Origin: Diphasiastrum complanatum
Lineage: Eukaryota > Streptophyta > Lycopodiopsida > Lycopodiales > Lycopodiaceae
DNA: 64,000 nucleotides
NCBI GenBank assembly: GCA_029204225.1
Contig: CM055103.1
Location: 48,367,958 to 48,431,957, forward strand
Reading direction: 5' to 3'
Positions 12,430 to 22,899 of this stretch are shown here, in pieces. Made by a program: the position numbers and the translations under genes. The notes under the pieces are model-generated. The model saw only the letters and a list, made by a program, of their open reading frames with translations. It did no database searches and was not told where the DNA came from. Positions within the stretch are counted from its first letter, which is position 1. Each line of letters starts with the position of its first letter.

Positions 12430-13754
12430 TAGTTCACATAGATGGTATCAAAAGATTCTTTGTCGGCTTCAATTCCTCTACTGGATATTCTATGGCCCAG
12501 AAGTATACCTTCTCTCATATCCAAAAAACATTTTTCGGGGTGAAGTGACAAACAAGTGTCTCGACACCTCTGCAATGTAAGCTTCAGTTTCTGTATATGA
12601 GACTTGCTATTACTATAAACATAGAAATCATCAATGAAAATTTTAGAAGTGTTCTTAGGAAAGCAGCGAAAATTAACATCATAATTCTCTAGAAAGTGGC
12701 TGGTGCATTGCAAAGACCTTATTGTAGGCATAAGTGCCCCAATCAGTAGTAAACATGGTCTTCGGTCGATCCTCCTTTACTCCAACTTGTTTATAGCCAA
12801 AGAAGCCATCACAAAAATTGTAACGTTCTTGTCCAGCAACCTGGTCTAGAATGGAATCCGTGAAGGGTAATGGGTGGTGATTTTTCTTTGTAGTAGCATT
12901 CAGCTTCCTGAAATCTTGGCAAATTTGAATCTTGCCAGTCTTCTTCTTTGGAACAACAACAATGGGAGACACCCATTCACTACTTAAGATGGGATACATA
13001 ATACCTGCCTTAAGGTGCTTGTTGAGTTCATCTTTCACCATAAGAGAGTACCTTGGATTGAGATGATATTATTTCTGTCGACAGGAACATCTTCTTCTTT
13101 AAGATCAATGCGGTGCTCGCCAAATTCAGCAGGTATTCCCTTCAAATCTTTGAGTGACCATGCAAATACATCTTGGTACTCTTTCAATAGCTCAGTAAAT
13201 TTAGCTAATTTTGCCTCTCCAAGGGACTTAGAAACATGCACAAATTTTCCAAGTGCAAGTTCAATTAGCTCAGTACAATCTGATAAAATAATACCTTCCG
13301 TCATACTGGCCTCGGTATGGCCATGAATTTCGCATATGGCTGACTCTACGAATTTATTCTTGTTGTCAGCCTGGTCTTTATTTCCAAATTCTTGTTCGAA
13401 TTTGTCAAATTTGTCATCTATATCTTCATCATCTACATCAGAATTTTCAAAATTTTGGTCTACAGCTTTTGATTCACTTACATCAACATCTGCATTGCAG
13501 ACATCAAAGAATTCTTCTTCGTCCTCCGATGAATTAATATTTTTATAGCATTCAAAATAATTTACTTCGATCTCCGATGCATTAGAGAATATATTAAGGT
13601 CATAAGAAGAATCTTTTGAAGTAAAATTGGTGTCGGACATAGGAGTTTCGCCTTCATATCTGTCATGACTCCATGTGATAATCTGTTCTTCTGGCTTTCC
13701 ATGATTATTTGTTTCGCTAGTTTGGAATCTTAATTCTCTGGACTTCCAGTGCAC
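12430..13754 (-). pseudogene. G1 reverse transcriptase with acidic N-terminal extension
   Basis: An acidic spacer comes first (13035-13754; SSEDEEEFFDVCNADVDV and ENSDVDDEDIDDKFDK), then FAWSLKDLKGIPAEFGEHRI, the entry to gypsy RT. RT proper follows at 12679-13041 (KAGIMYPILSSEWVSPIVVV, PKKKTGKIQICQDFRKLN, then a frame change) and 12429-12731. The catalytic motif reads FIDDF, followed by VYSNSKSHIQKL and the HPEKCFLDMREGILLGHRIS block. Frameshifts near 13040 and 12710 split it. The domains are otherwise in normal order and near normal length. Confidence 0.83.
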
Positions 13755-13954
13755 ACTTGTGTTAGCCTAATAAAGCCAAGGTCGTCCAATTAAAACTAAG
13801 TAAGAAAACAAACCAAGTGGTTTGATAACAATAAAGTTCATTGTGAAAGACTTGGCTTGTATATATACTGTTACATCCTTCAATTCACCAACAGGTTTTT
13901 TTCGTGTCGAATCGGCCAACTTGATATTTCTTTGGGTTGGTTAAATATTAGTCA

Positions 13955-14666
13955 AGCCAACCTAAGGCATGAGCCGTGTCTTCAGTTATTATGTTGACAC
14001 TTGAACCTAAGTCAATCGGCACTTTTTCGATTAAACATCCGGCAATTGTAACATCTATTTTTGGTGCACCAAGGTCTCCTAGATCAATAAATAATATGCC
14101 AACATTTGGCAGAGAAATTTGTTTCTTCTTCTTAGGAGCAGAGAGACCTTTTAACTCTTACGATAATAATTATTATCTACCAACAATTGCTCAAAAGCTA
14201 TATTACGACGAAGTGAACCAATATTAGTTACGATATCATAGTCTTTCATCTTTGCTTTCGAGATAGGATTATCAATAGTGGCTTTCAAAAGTTTTGTCTT
14301 TGTGATTTCCACGTCCCCTTTCTTAAAGGTGAATGTAGAGGTTGTCAGTAATTCGAAATTAATAATTTCTTTTGCTTCCGCAAAAATATCTTTTGAGAAT
14401 AATTTGGCTGCACCACGATCGTAATCAGGATCAGCTTTGAGATCTTCCTTCATTATTGACTTGTTCAAAGATTTCTTCTTCGAGGAATTTTTTCGCTTCT
14501 TTGAGGATACTTTAGCTTCAGGTTTCGAGGAGCTTTTGTTTCTCATAGTCACTTTGAATAGCTTCTCAACATCACTTGGCCAAGATTGGTCAACTGTCTT
14601 TGATTGTTTGACTTTGATGACATCAAGCTTCATGAGTATTGAAATGCGAAAATAAATATTATACAT
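13955..14666 (-). pseudogene. G1 gag-protease linker and protease
   Basis: The right half (14151-14666) is a Lys/Ser-rich linker (KPEAKVSSKKRKNSSKKK) followed by a folded-looking segment (FELLTTSTFTFKKGDVEI..LLKATIDNP). The protease lies at 13960-14110: IDVTIAGCLIEKVPIDLGSSVNIIT. The retropepsin active site should be D-S/T-G; here it reads D-L-G. A frame break separates linker and protease. Role would be polyprotein cleavage; the substitution should abolish it. Confidence 0.7.
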
Positions 14667-15078
14667 AATCTATGAAACAATGTATACGATATTGGCGGTG
14701 AAGACTATCATTTTTTTTCGTTGAAATGTATGAGTAAAATTTGCGAAGGCTGAAGTGTCGGCATTTTTGCAAAAATAAAGATGACAAATATGAATGGAAA
14801 ATGAATCCAAGCAAGTCACGTGTTAAAAGAAAATGCCAAAAACTACGAAGGTTCAAGTGTGACAGTTTTTGCTTTCCCAAAATGGTGGATTTACTAACAT
14901 AGTATATTCTAGAATAGTGTCGTATTTTTTGCAAAATAGTGACTTATTGATGAAGCAAAGGTGTTGGGTTTTTTTGCAGTTTCAAAACTGGAAATATCGA
15001 GTTGATGAAATATAAACAGTGTTGCAAATTTCGCATTTTTCGCAAAAACTGAACTCCGTTATATTCATTGGGAATTAG
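14667..15078. other. Post-integrase spacer of G2, no gene
   Basis: AT-rich sequence with recurring tttttgcaaaa and cgaaggctgaag/cgaaggttcaag phrases in a loose tandem pattern, about 110 bp apart. Probably 3' UTR or LTR remnant. Confidence 0.4.
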
Positions 15079-15950
15079 TCATAGTAGCACTTCACTCTTG
15101 ATCCATTCAAGTAAATGTCTCTCGAGATCGGCTAACTGTAGCGATCCATTGTTAAAAACTTCTATGACTTTGTAATCTGGTATGTAATTGTCAAGAAACA
15201 ACATGTGTCTATTATCATATAGAAGCACATAGTCTCCTCGTTTAATTTTTATCTTTTTAATAAATTGATCAAAAATTTCTTTTCTTTTATTTTGCACTCG
15301 TTCAGTCTCGATTAATGAAAGACGACGATCCTCCTCTAGTTGCATCAAAGCTATCATCCGCTCCCAAAGACTATCGTGTCCATCCATTTGTTTCTCATTG
15401 CTAATGCGAAATGTCAGGACTTCGAATTCTATTGGTAATATGGGATTCATTCCATACACAAGATAATATGGAGTCGGCCTAGTTGTGATCTTCTCGACAG
15501 TTCTATATGCCCATAAAATAGATGGTAACTTCTGGACCCAATCAGAAGAATGTGCTTCTGTCACTTTATTCAAAATTTTGCACCATAATCATTTGCTCGC
15601 TCGGTAAGTCCATTCGCTTTAGGATTATATGGAGTGATTTCACGATGTGTGGTGGAACAATATAATAACATAACCTCAATGGTCTGGTTAAGGAAGTGGG
15701 TTCCCCAATCGCTAACGAGTTCTAAGGGACATCCATATCGAGTGATAATATTTTGGAATAAAAACTTTGCTACGATCTTAGCATCGTTTTTAACTGTGGC
15801 TTCGGCCTCTACCATTTTGGTAGCATAATCCGTTGCAATAAGAATGTAACGTTGACGGGTTTCACGAGTGGTCGGTTTGATAGGCCCTACAAAGTCTATC
15901 CCCTACTTCTCAAAAGGTGCTAAGGGAATAATCGATGTAAGTGGAGAAAC
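15079..15950 (-). pseudogene. G2 integrase (core and C-terminus)
   Basis: The minus strand reads GIDFVGPIKPTTRETRQRYI, LIATDYATKMVEAEATVKND, LVSDWGTHF, then NGLTERANDYG: all three catalytic acidic residues are present. A stop precedes GIDFVGP and a frame change falls at about 15572. The C-terminal half follows (WAYRTVEKITTRPTPYYLVY, YKVIEVFNNGSLQL). The N-terminal zinc domain is missing because a deletion joins this segment directly to RT at about 15950. Confidence 0.8.
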
Positions 15951-16500
15951 CATCTAAAAAACTACAACGTTCATGACCAGCTACCTGGTCAAGAATGGTA
16001 TCTGTATAAGGCAGAGGATGATAATCCTTTGCTGTAGCAGCATTTAATCTTGGCAAACTCTAATCTTACCTATTTTCTTCTTAGGTACTATGACTATTGG
16101 TGACACCCATTCACTACTTAGAACAGGATATATAATACCCGCTCTAAGGCATCTATCTAATTCGCCTTTTACTAACAAATAATACTTTGGATTCAACCTA
16201 CATTGTCTCTGCCTAACATGTATTGCTCCTTGAATGAGATCTATTCTATGTTCTCCCCATTTAGTTGGTATTCCTGTTAAATCGTCCATCGATCAAGCAA
16301 ATACATTTTGGTATTTTTGAAGAAGTAGTATGTACTCTTCATGCTCTTGGTCTGATTGGTGTTTAAATAAATTCAAAATTTTACCTTTACTAATTTCTAT
16401 ATCTATAAAATCATTCTTGTCAACCATTCCCTCAGTCAAGCTTGTTCTGGTTCCACCCAGAACTTCCCTCAACTCGGATATTATTGGTAGTTCCATTTTC
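15951..16500 (-). pseudogene. G2 RT N-terminal fragment, catalytic core deleted
   Basis: The segment runs from the pre-RT region (LLQKYQNVFAWSMDDLTGIP-type, WGEHRIDLIQGAIHVRQRQ) through CLRAGIIYPVLSSEWVSPIV and PKKKIGKIRVCQD to LDQVAGHERCSFLDGF. There it jumps into the integrase. The corresponding part of G1 continues for about 1.9 kb with the FIDD motif and RNase H. Stops and a frame change near 16050 and 16290 add further damage. Confidence 0.8.
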
Positions 16501-17219
16501 TCTTCCTCATCAATCTCATAGCATTCTATGAAATTGATCCAAAATTCATAAGTCCTCCCACCTCCTCACCCTATTGGACTGGCTGTGAGAATGCTTGGGA
16601 AGAATATTTGTTTGGTGGACCAATTTATAATAGCATATGCTTGATATAACCATGATCTTCCAACTAATATTAAATATGGTGGTGTATATAATGGGTTTAT
16701 GACAAAGAAATTCATGACGAACGTCTTTGTCTCTATAATTACGCTAACACCCCTCAACTCTCCTACTAGTATGCATTTAGATGAATCTGCTAAATGGATT
16801 TGATGGTGAGTAGTAGGCTGGCTCTGGTTTTCTAATCCTATCTCCTTAACCATTGTCTCGGTCATTAAGTTAATACTAGATCCTGAGTCTACTAGTATTC
16901 TATCAATAGTATGGCCACCTATAATGGCACTAATCTCTAGGACTCCACAATCTCCTCTATCTACATATTCTACTCTATTGCTATATGCAAGTATGGATAA
17001 TGTGACAAACCTCTCCCCTTCCTCAATCCTTACAAACTGAACTCCTTCATCCTCTGAAGTATAACTCGAGAAAGAGTAGGTGTCTCACCTTCATATTTGT
17101 CCTTCTCCCAGGATACCGGAATTCTTTTATGACTTTTCCCTACTGATGTCTCCATTTGATCTCTGAAGGTAATTTTCTTCTTCTTCCAATGAGTTGGCTA
17201 GTACGTGGTTTTGGTATAT
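16501..17219 (-). pseudogene. G2 protease
   Basis: A retropepsin with an intact D-S-G active site: the minus strand near 16890 reads DRILVDSGSSINLMTETMV. Downstream VMNFFVINPLYTPPYLILVGRSWL is the C-terminal I-L-G-R-like motif. Upstream is an acidic, gag-pol linker-like stretch. Its right edge meets an LTR at 17220, so the gag side is separated by that insertion. Confidence 0.8.
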
Positions 17220-17980
17220 GTAGGGTCAAAGATCTTGCGTAGTATAGCCCTCCCGCCTGTCAACAAGGGTTAGTTAACTATGCATAGGTACCTAACTATG
17301 CATAGATGCTACTTTTAGTTAGTTTTCTACTTTTTGTCTAACTCTAACTCCCCTAACACTACTCACACTAACTCTACTCCCCTAACTAACTTCATCATGA
17401 TTGTTGGTGAAGAGGAGGATAGAATAGAAGAGGGAGAAGAAGGAGAAGAGAGAAAGAGAGAGAGATGAGATGGAGGTTAGCTCAAATGCTCAATTTCATT
17501 GCTTATGGAAAAACCTTAACTAGCATAAACAAAAAAGCATGGGAAATGGAAATAACAAGCAAGCACAACAATAGCATAAATAAGAGTGATTAGCAAATGA
17601 GGATGCTTGAGCTCTCAAAATGATAGAGTCTCCTCCTCTCTATTAAGCATGAAAATAGAGTACAAATGGTGCCTTTTTATAAATGGGGAAGGCCCTTGCC
17701 CCAAAATCCTATTGGCTAATATTTACATTGATCCTATCCATTCATCTTAGACCCAACTTGATCCAAGGGTCCACAAAAAGTACATTGAAATTCACAAGAT
17801 TCATGTGAGTCCCAATTTGGACCCAACTCTAAAAAGTAATCTCTAAGTTTCAAAATGACTTTGGGCCTCTAGTTTTATTTTAATTCAAAGGCCCAAGTAT
17901 ATATTATTTTATTTACACTTAAGCTTGCGTGCTCATTGGGCCATGGGCTTATGCGCGCAGGATGCCATGCCCTCGCAACA
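17220..17980 (-). repeat. Gypsy LTR (probable 3' LTR of G3 or solo LTR)
   Basis: On the + strand it begins TGTAGGGTCAAAG and ends CTCGCAACA, so the minus strand reads TG...CA. Its first 99 bp (17220-17318) match 25624-25721, where the same start follows a gypsy PBS; that fixes the terminus. The right end is inferred from the terminal bases and lacks a clear purine tract. The flanks (gtata / cattt) show no target duplication, so recombination or later damage is likely. Confidence 0.65.
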
Positions 17981-18001
17981 CATTTTATTAGCTGATTTTA
18001 T

Positions 18002-18361
18002 CTATTTAAAATTCGTTGGGAATACCCCCAATAGTATAGAGTTATTTTGATTAGAAGGAGTTGTAGTATAAGCTACCTCCTCATAGTTATTGACCAGACA
18101 GAGGAATAATTCCTCTTCCAAATAGTTAGTCTGTAAACTGGGATAGTTAGTCTTAGAGTGACCTTCCTTTTCACAAGCTGTACACCAAACATTGGCGTTA
18201 GACTTCGCTTTCTTCTGCTTGGCCTTAACGTCGGACATCTGGACTTTTAAATCACTAGAGTGACCTTCCTTCCCACAAGCTGTACACCAAACATTGGCAT
18301 TAGACTTCGCTTTCTTCCGCTTGGCATTAACGTCGGACATCTGGACTTTTAAATCACCCAT
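18002..18361 (-). pseudogene. Gag zinc-knuckle region with 102 bp tandem duplication
   Basis: A 119-codon frame. Two 34-residue units (18159-18260 and 18261-18362) repeat DLKVQMSDV.AK.KKAKSNAN then VWCTAC.KEGHS. The duplication is in frame and nearly identical, hence recent. Neither knuckle is a complete CCHC: the second reads C-x2-C-x4-H-x4-Y and the first is cut by the repeat junction. It lies downstream of the gag-like gene to its right and I take it as that gene's nucleocapsid end. Confidence 0.7.
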
Positions 18362-18377
18362 TTACTTTACTAATATT

Positions 18378-19275
18378 TCAACACTCTTTCTTAATGGACC
18401 CAACAGGACCCACGGCTTGAAGTAGTGCCGATCTCTCGGCACTCTGCCGGTTCAGTAAAGAGTCTTCTTGGCCCGCCTTTGTTGGATCAGGTGGCCCGTG
18501 ACGTCTTCCATAAAGTTGAGGCAGTCCAGTTTCTTCAAGTCCTTGGGCATGTGAAGGGACTTGTGGACTCCTGTCAGCTAGTCTTGGTCGACCCACGCTT
18601 GGAATCTGTGCATCCAGGGATCGCCAAGAAGGGCAGCTGATCTTCGACTTTTTTGGAAGCTAGCGCCTTATTAGGGTCAAAGAATATGGGAAAAGAAAAT
18701 TGTCCCATTTTATTTCAATCCCCAATAAATGCTCTAAGTCCCAGGCATAAGTGGCTGCCACGCGGACTGTTGGATCAGGGCAGTTGAAGTAGTTATTGGC
18801 GAATAAGGTGAGAGCCCTTCTGGCATCTACATCCGTAGCCCAATCGTACTCTGATAGAATGATCAGCCAATTGAAATTTTGAATTGTGATCTTGTCCAGA
18901 GAGAGGTGCCGCATTCCGCCCATTTGGATCGTCGTGTGTATGGCAGGAAGTGCGCGTTCACCATAATTGTTGCGGACTTGTCACATAGGCCCTGATGGCC
19001 GCAGAGTCTCTTTCAAACAGCTGCTGACGCCACTCTGGTTGTGGTTGGAGGGCATGTAATGCTTGCAGCTCCTTGTCCTTTATTGTCTGAGCTGAAAATG
19101 ATATCTGCCAACCGCCTCTTGATGGTTCGTGGTGATACTTTGATAGGAATTCATTTATTTTCTCCTCCACGGACTTTGGTCTTCGAAAGGCCCGGCTGGC
19201 AGATATAGTGTGCAAAGCTCTGATGATGTTGCATGTCCTTTCTCTTGGCTTTGGCTGGTACCTGCACCTTGGCAT
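18378..19275 (-). pseudogene. Capsid-like middle part of gypsy gag
   Basis: Two frames carry the coherent reading. 18958-19275 is basic then helical (RRPKSVEEKINEFLSKYHHE, SRGGWQISFSAQTIKDKELQ). 18660-18923 reads ITIQNFNWLIILSEYDWATD and VDARRALTLFANNYFNCPD, a pattern compatible with a retrotransposon capsid (hydrophobic helices ending in a W-D-L segment). It continues at lower quality (MHRFQAWVDQDWLTGVHKSL) to about 18400. I cannot assign it with certainty. Position between coiled coil and zinc knuckle supports capsid. Confidence 0.45.
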
Positions 19276-19527
19276 TGGTTTCGCGTCTCAGCACCCGTAT
19301 CTGTTGGTCCTTGGTCTTGGCCCTCGGACCCTTGATCTTGACTAACCCCCTCGGCTACTTGCTGGTCTTGCTCGTACTGGCATATGTAGTGTCAAAAACG
19401 GATGGCAGTGGAATTACCACGGGGTGGGCTGGGCCTTCTTCTCCATGAACTGTTGGCAAGCCTCGAGGGCTTGTTTGGCCTGGGTGAGCTCGTGAATTGC
19501 GCTTGCCCGATATTTATCGAACTTTGC

Positions 19528-19830
19528 CTAGAAGTTGTTTAATGTTTGGCTATAGACCTGCACCTGACGCCTAAAGATATTCATCTCTGATTCAGATAGC
19601 GGCCTTGAGTCTGGTGCAGGTTGAGCTAACCAAGTGAGCTTTTTATTTTGTAGGGCTTTGACTTCTGCCCCCAGGCACGTATTCTCTGCTTCGTAAATTT
19701 GTAGTTGCACCTGGAGGGGAGCAAGCCGTTGGGACGCTTTGAATTGAAGCTCCTGCACCTTCATGGAGGCCTCTGTCAGCGCTTTGGAGAGGCTTTGGAT
19801 GTATAGATTGAGGCCCTCCTCCTTCTGTTA
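19528..19830 (-). pseudogene. Coiled-coil segment of gag-like gene
   Basis: The frame at 19528-19764 is rich in heptad-type L/A/Q/E residues (KVQELQFKASQRLAPLQVQL, YEAENTCLGAEVKALQNKK). It extends the coiled coil that starts at the end of the preceding frame (AKAILESRVLHLTTSNTQL). A single frameshift near 19830 separates them. An equivalent coiled coil exists at 9117-9829. Confidence 0.5.
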
Positions 19831-19858
19831 TAGCTTGTTGAGCTAGAATCAGCTCATG

Positions 19859-21484
19859 CTATAGCTTCGTGAGTTTCGCTCGCAGTTGTGTGTTGCTTGT
19901 TGTCAGATGTAGTACCCTGCTTTCCAAAATAGCCTTGGCTGCTACCGCCTCTAGGATGTATTTGCCCAGATTCTGGTACGCTGTCATTAAGACAGTTGGA
20001 GCAACCGATACACTGGCACTGATAGGGGCTTGTGTGGTATCGGCCTCGATGACTTGTGGAGCTCCGTCATCATTGTCCTCAATGAGGTTCTCGTTGGACC
20101 TGATGTCATCTGGGACAGTGGGATCAGTCCAATCTGGCGATGGTATGAAAATGGTTTGAACAAATGTGTCATCAGACAACGGTTGGTTGCCCTCAGCAAC
20201 CTTTGCTGGCAAAATAGGTGGGGTGCTAGAAGCAATAATGGAAACGAGGGTGAGGACAGTTTGTCCAAACGAGAGGATGGGAGGAATAGAGGGGAATTGA
20301 AGTGTGTTGTGGAGTATGGAAGGCGAAAAATTGATGACTTGCATCCACGCCAGAGTATCGAGAGACAACTGAGAATCAGAGGGATTAATCGTGAGGGGAG
20401 CAACGATGGCGGCAGGAGTGATGGAGGATGTGATGGTGACGGATAGAGTAGTGGATAATGGAACAGAAATGGAAGTGGTATCAATAGAGAAAATGGGAAT
20501 GGACACAGAAATAGTTGTGGATGGAACATGAAGAGGGGTAGTGACAACAGAGACAGGAGGGAAAGGTTGCACAGAAGAAGTGGCGGTGGTTGATGGAGTC
20601 GTTAGTGCGGTGGTGGTGGTGCATCTTCGGGTAGTATGTGGAGATGAAGATGTAGAGGCAGCGCCACACATTCGTTTGTTGGCCGTTGTGTCAGTAACTG
20701 CAGATTGGAAGGAGGTAGATGCTTGAGATGGCGGATAGAGGTTAGTGTGCGGCACGAGGGAAGACAAAAGGGGTGAGCGGTGGAAGCCGTGCACTTTCAC
20801 CTCAAAAAGTGCGCAGGCAAAATTACACAACAGGGGGCCTGCTGCGATACTCTTACAGTTGTTGGGTTTGATGGGGGTGGTTAGTTCACAAATGAGGAAG
20901 CTATGCCAGTTGTATGGCACAACTGAGGGGCCAGGGAAGTCCAGAAAGGATTCCACTATCTGACTCAGCAACTTGGACTGGATTCTGTCCTTGCGAAATG
21001 TTGAAATAACCAGAAAGTTATTCAACAGATGTGCATCCGTCTGAATGATGGGTTCCGTGATAGCATCTATTAAGTAACCATTGTTAGTCTGGATTGGGAC
21101 TTCTGGTGCAGTTTGGGTGATGAAAGATTTGATCAGGGTTTTTGCCTGACGATGGGAGATGGGGTGACGGTCATCGGACATAATGCCAATGGTGACCATC
21201 GAGTTTGCGTTGATCCTGACCTTGTACATCTTACCTTAGTACAAGAAGTGGAAGCGTGTCTTCGACGCATCCCAGGTGGCATAAGCGTGAAGGACGAGGC
21301 CCATGTTAATCTCAGAATAGAAAAGCGCCGCGAAAAATCTCATTGCCTCAAGAAGTGGGTCGGTTGTCTGTAGCCATGGTTGGATCAGAGCGTTAGAGGA
21401 TAAGGGCCAAATCTGTGTGGCCTCGAGGATTTCTCGCTGGATCACCTGCTTGGTGCCAGAGTCTTCAGAGGATGAGGAGGCCAT
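19859..21484 (-). pseudogene. Long N-terminal part of gag-like gene (one in-frame stop)
   Basis: 542 codons are open from the ATG at 21484 except for one TAA at 21236-21238. Order: Ser-rich start (MASSSSEDSGTK), a helical region (ALIQPWLQTTDPLLEAMRFF), a folded-looking block (RHPISHRQAKTLIKSFITQ, NNFLVISTFRKDRIQSKLLS), then about 230 residues extremely rich in Ser, Thr and Pro. An acidic stretch (IEDNDDGAPQVIEADTTQ) and the start of a coiled coil complete it. No domain is recognised. Its place, between a leader and a zinc knuckle in a gypsy context, suggests an unusually long gag; a separate accessory ORF is the alternative. Confidence 0.5.
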
Positions 21485-22139
21485 GTTAGCAGTGATAGTT
21501 AAAGGGCGAAAAAGTGGAAAAAATGGTGGAAAAGGTAAAAAGGTGTGGAAACGACAAAAAACTGTGAATAACGAGTGTTGGATGGCAAGAACTGTAGTTC
21601 AGAGCACAAATCTATGTTCAGTATGAGCAGATGATAGCTTGTAGGAAGTTTGGTCACAAACAGAGAACTTGAAAATTTTAGTGAAAATTTGAGCAGAGCT
21701 TCGCCAACAAAGGTGACAAATGACTTGAAATCAGCCTTATATAGCGGAATTTAGAGTGCGTATTAGGTGAAATCTACTTTTCCTTGTTCAATTCCACCCA
21801 AATTTTGGCAGGGACCTTCTTCACAAAATTCTAAGACTCAGGGAAGTCTACGAGAGTTCAGAAGGTGATTTGACTGTCCTGCAAAGGTTCTACGAGGGTT
21901 TAGACTGTCTGCGAGGGTTCAACTCTCGCAAGAGGTGATCTCTTGCACAACATTTTCCTATGATTGGATTTACAAGATCAGACCATGTAGGCAGGCTAAT
22001 TTCACTACTCTGATTCCATTTAGACACCTTGCGAGAGTTGGTAGGATGATCTTGATGCTCTGCGAGGGTTCTGAAGCTTCAACTTCTGGGAACCCTTGCA
22101 CATAATAAAAAATGATGATTCCTCCATCAAGAACTCTCA
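21485..22139 (-). other. Leader-like segment with GCGAGAGTT motif cluster
   Basis: This lies directly upstream of the gag-like ATG. From 21845 to 22135 it carries several copies of GCGAGAGTT or its variants in both orientations: acgagagtt near 21850, an inverted pair gcgagggttcaactctcgc near 21910, gcgagagtt near 22030, gcgagggtt near 22060. The same motif fills the G3 leader at 24530-25330. Confidence 0.6.
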
Positions 22140-22614
22140 CAGAGATTTTTAGGGATGCATTTGACCACAAAAGTGATCACAAACTGCATGCCTACTATTT
22201 TTACAGGGATATCGGCAACTACACCTTTTGGTTTCACATAGGAGTGATCCGCCAGCTTGATGGCAAATCTTGTTGGCTTCAACTTTCATACAAAGTAGTG
22301 GAGATCAAATTAACACCTGATCCTCCATCTACTACTGTTGCCTCATCCTCGTATCTCTTGTGTTTGATTGAGAAAGTAATGTTGTGTTCCTCACTTTCCC
22401 ATGTTGTCCCGATGTGGAGGACATTACTTGTTTCTTCATAGCCCATACAATATATGGGCTCATGCGCTACTGGCTCCTCATCAACTTTGGCCCATTCAGC
22501 TAGAAGGCTTTTCGCTTGTGGTGCAATCCGCAGTAGTTCCCCGAGTGGTAAACTAACACGGCTCGCCAGTAAAAGTGTGAGTCTTTCAGTGCGTGGTTCC
22601 TCGGGCTCCACCAT
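22140..22614 (-). pseudogene. G3 protease
   Basis: The frame at 22279-22614 ends in DEATVVDGGSGVNLIS, a retropepsin active site with D-G-G in place of D-S/T-G. After a frame change the C-terminal half continues (RFAIKLADHSYVKPKGVVAD, IPVKIVGMQFVITFVV) to about 22140. There it is cut off at the boundary with the leader-like segment of the gag-like gene. No RT or integrase follows. Confidence 0.7.
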
Positions 22615-22899
22615 GTGAAAAGGTCAACCGATCATTCTGATCAGTGCGCAGTGGTGAGCCCGCTTGCGGTTCCTGTTTGTCGCCAACTAGAGGTTCCGTG
22701 GGATTGTCCCCTTCTTGCTCTTTTTCCTCCGTTTGTGCCTTCTGTACCCAGTGTCATATTTTTTGGTACTGTCTTCTTTCTTCCCTCACATTCAGATATG
22801 GCGCTGAACTTGAGGGTTGGTCGTCAGTGACTGAGGGTGGTGGTGAGGGAGCCACTTCCTTCCTCTTCTGTGCTCACGTGACGACTAACACAGCAGCGT

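Larger units (their letters stand above)
10600..14666 (-). mobile_element. Ty3/gypsy pol relic G1 (protease-RT-RNase H-integrase)
   Basis: On the minus strand the order is protease, RT, RNase H, integrase, which defines Ty3/gypsy. The frame is broken at several points and the protease and integrase have lost catalytic residues. No LTR of its own is identified; the gag side is cut at about 14666. Confidence 0.88.

Noticed and set aside
20541-20726. Open + strand frames opposite the gag-like gene (20030-20446, 20541-20726)
   Set aside because: They are antisense shadows of the Ser/Thr/Pro-rich minus-strand frame.
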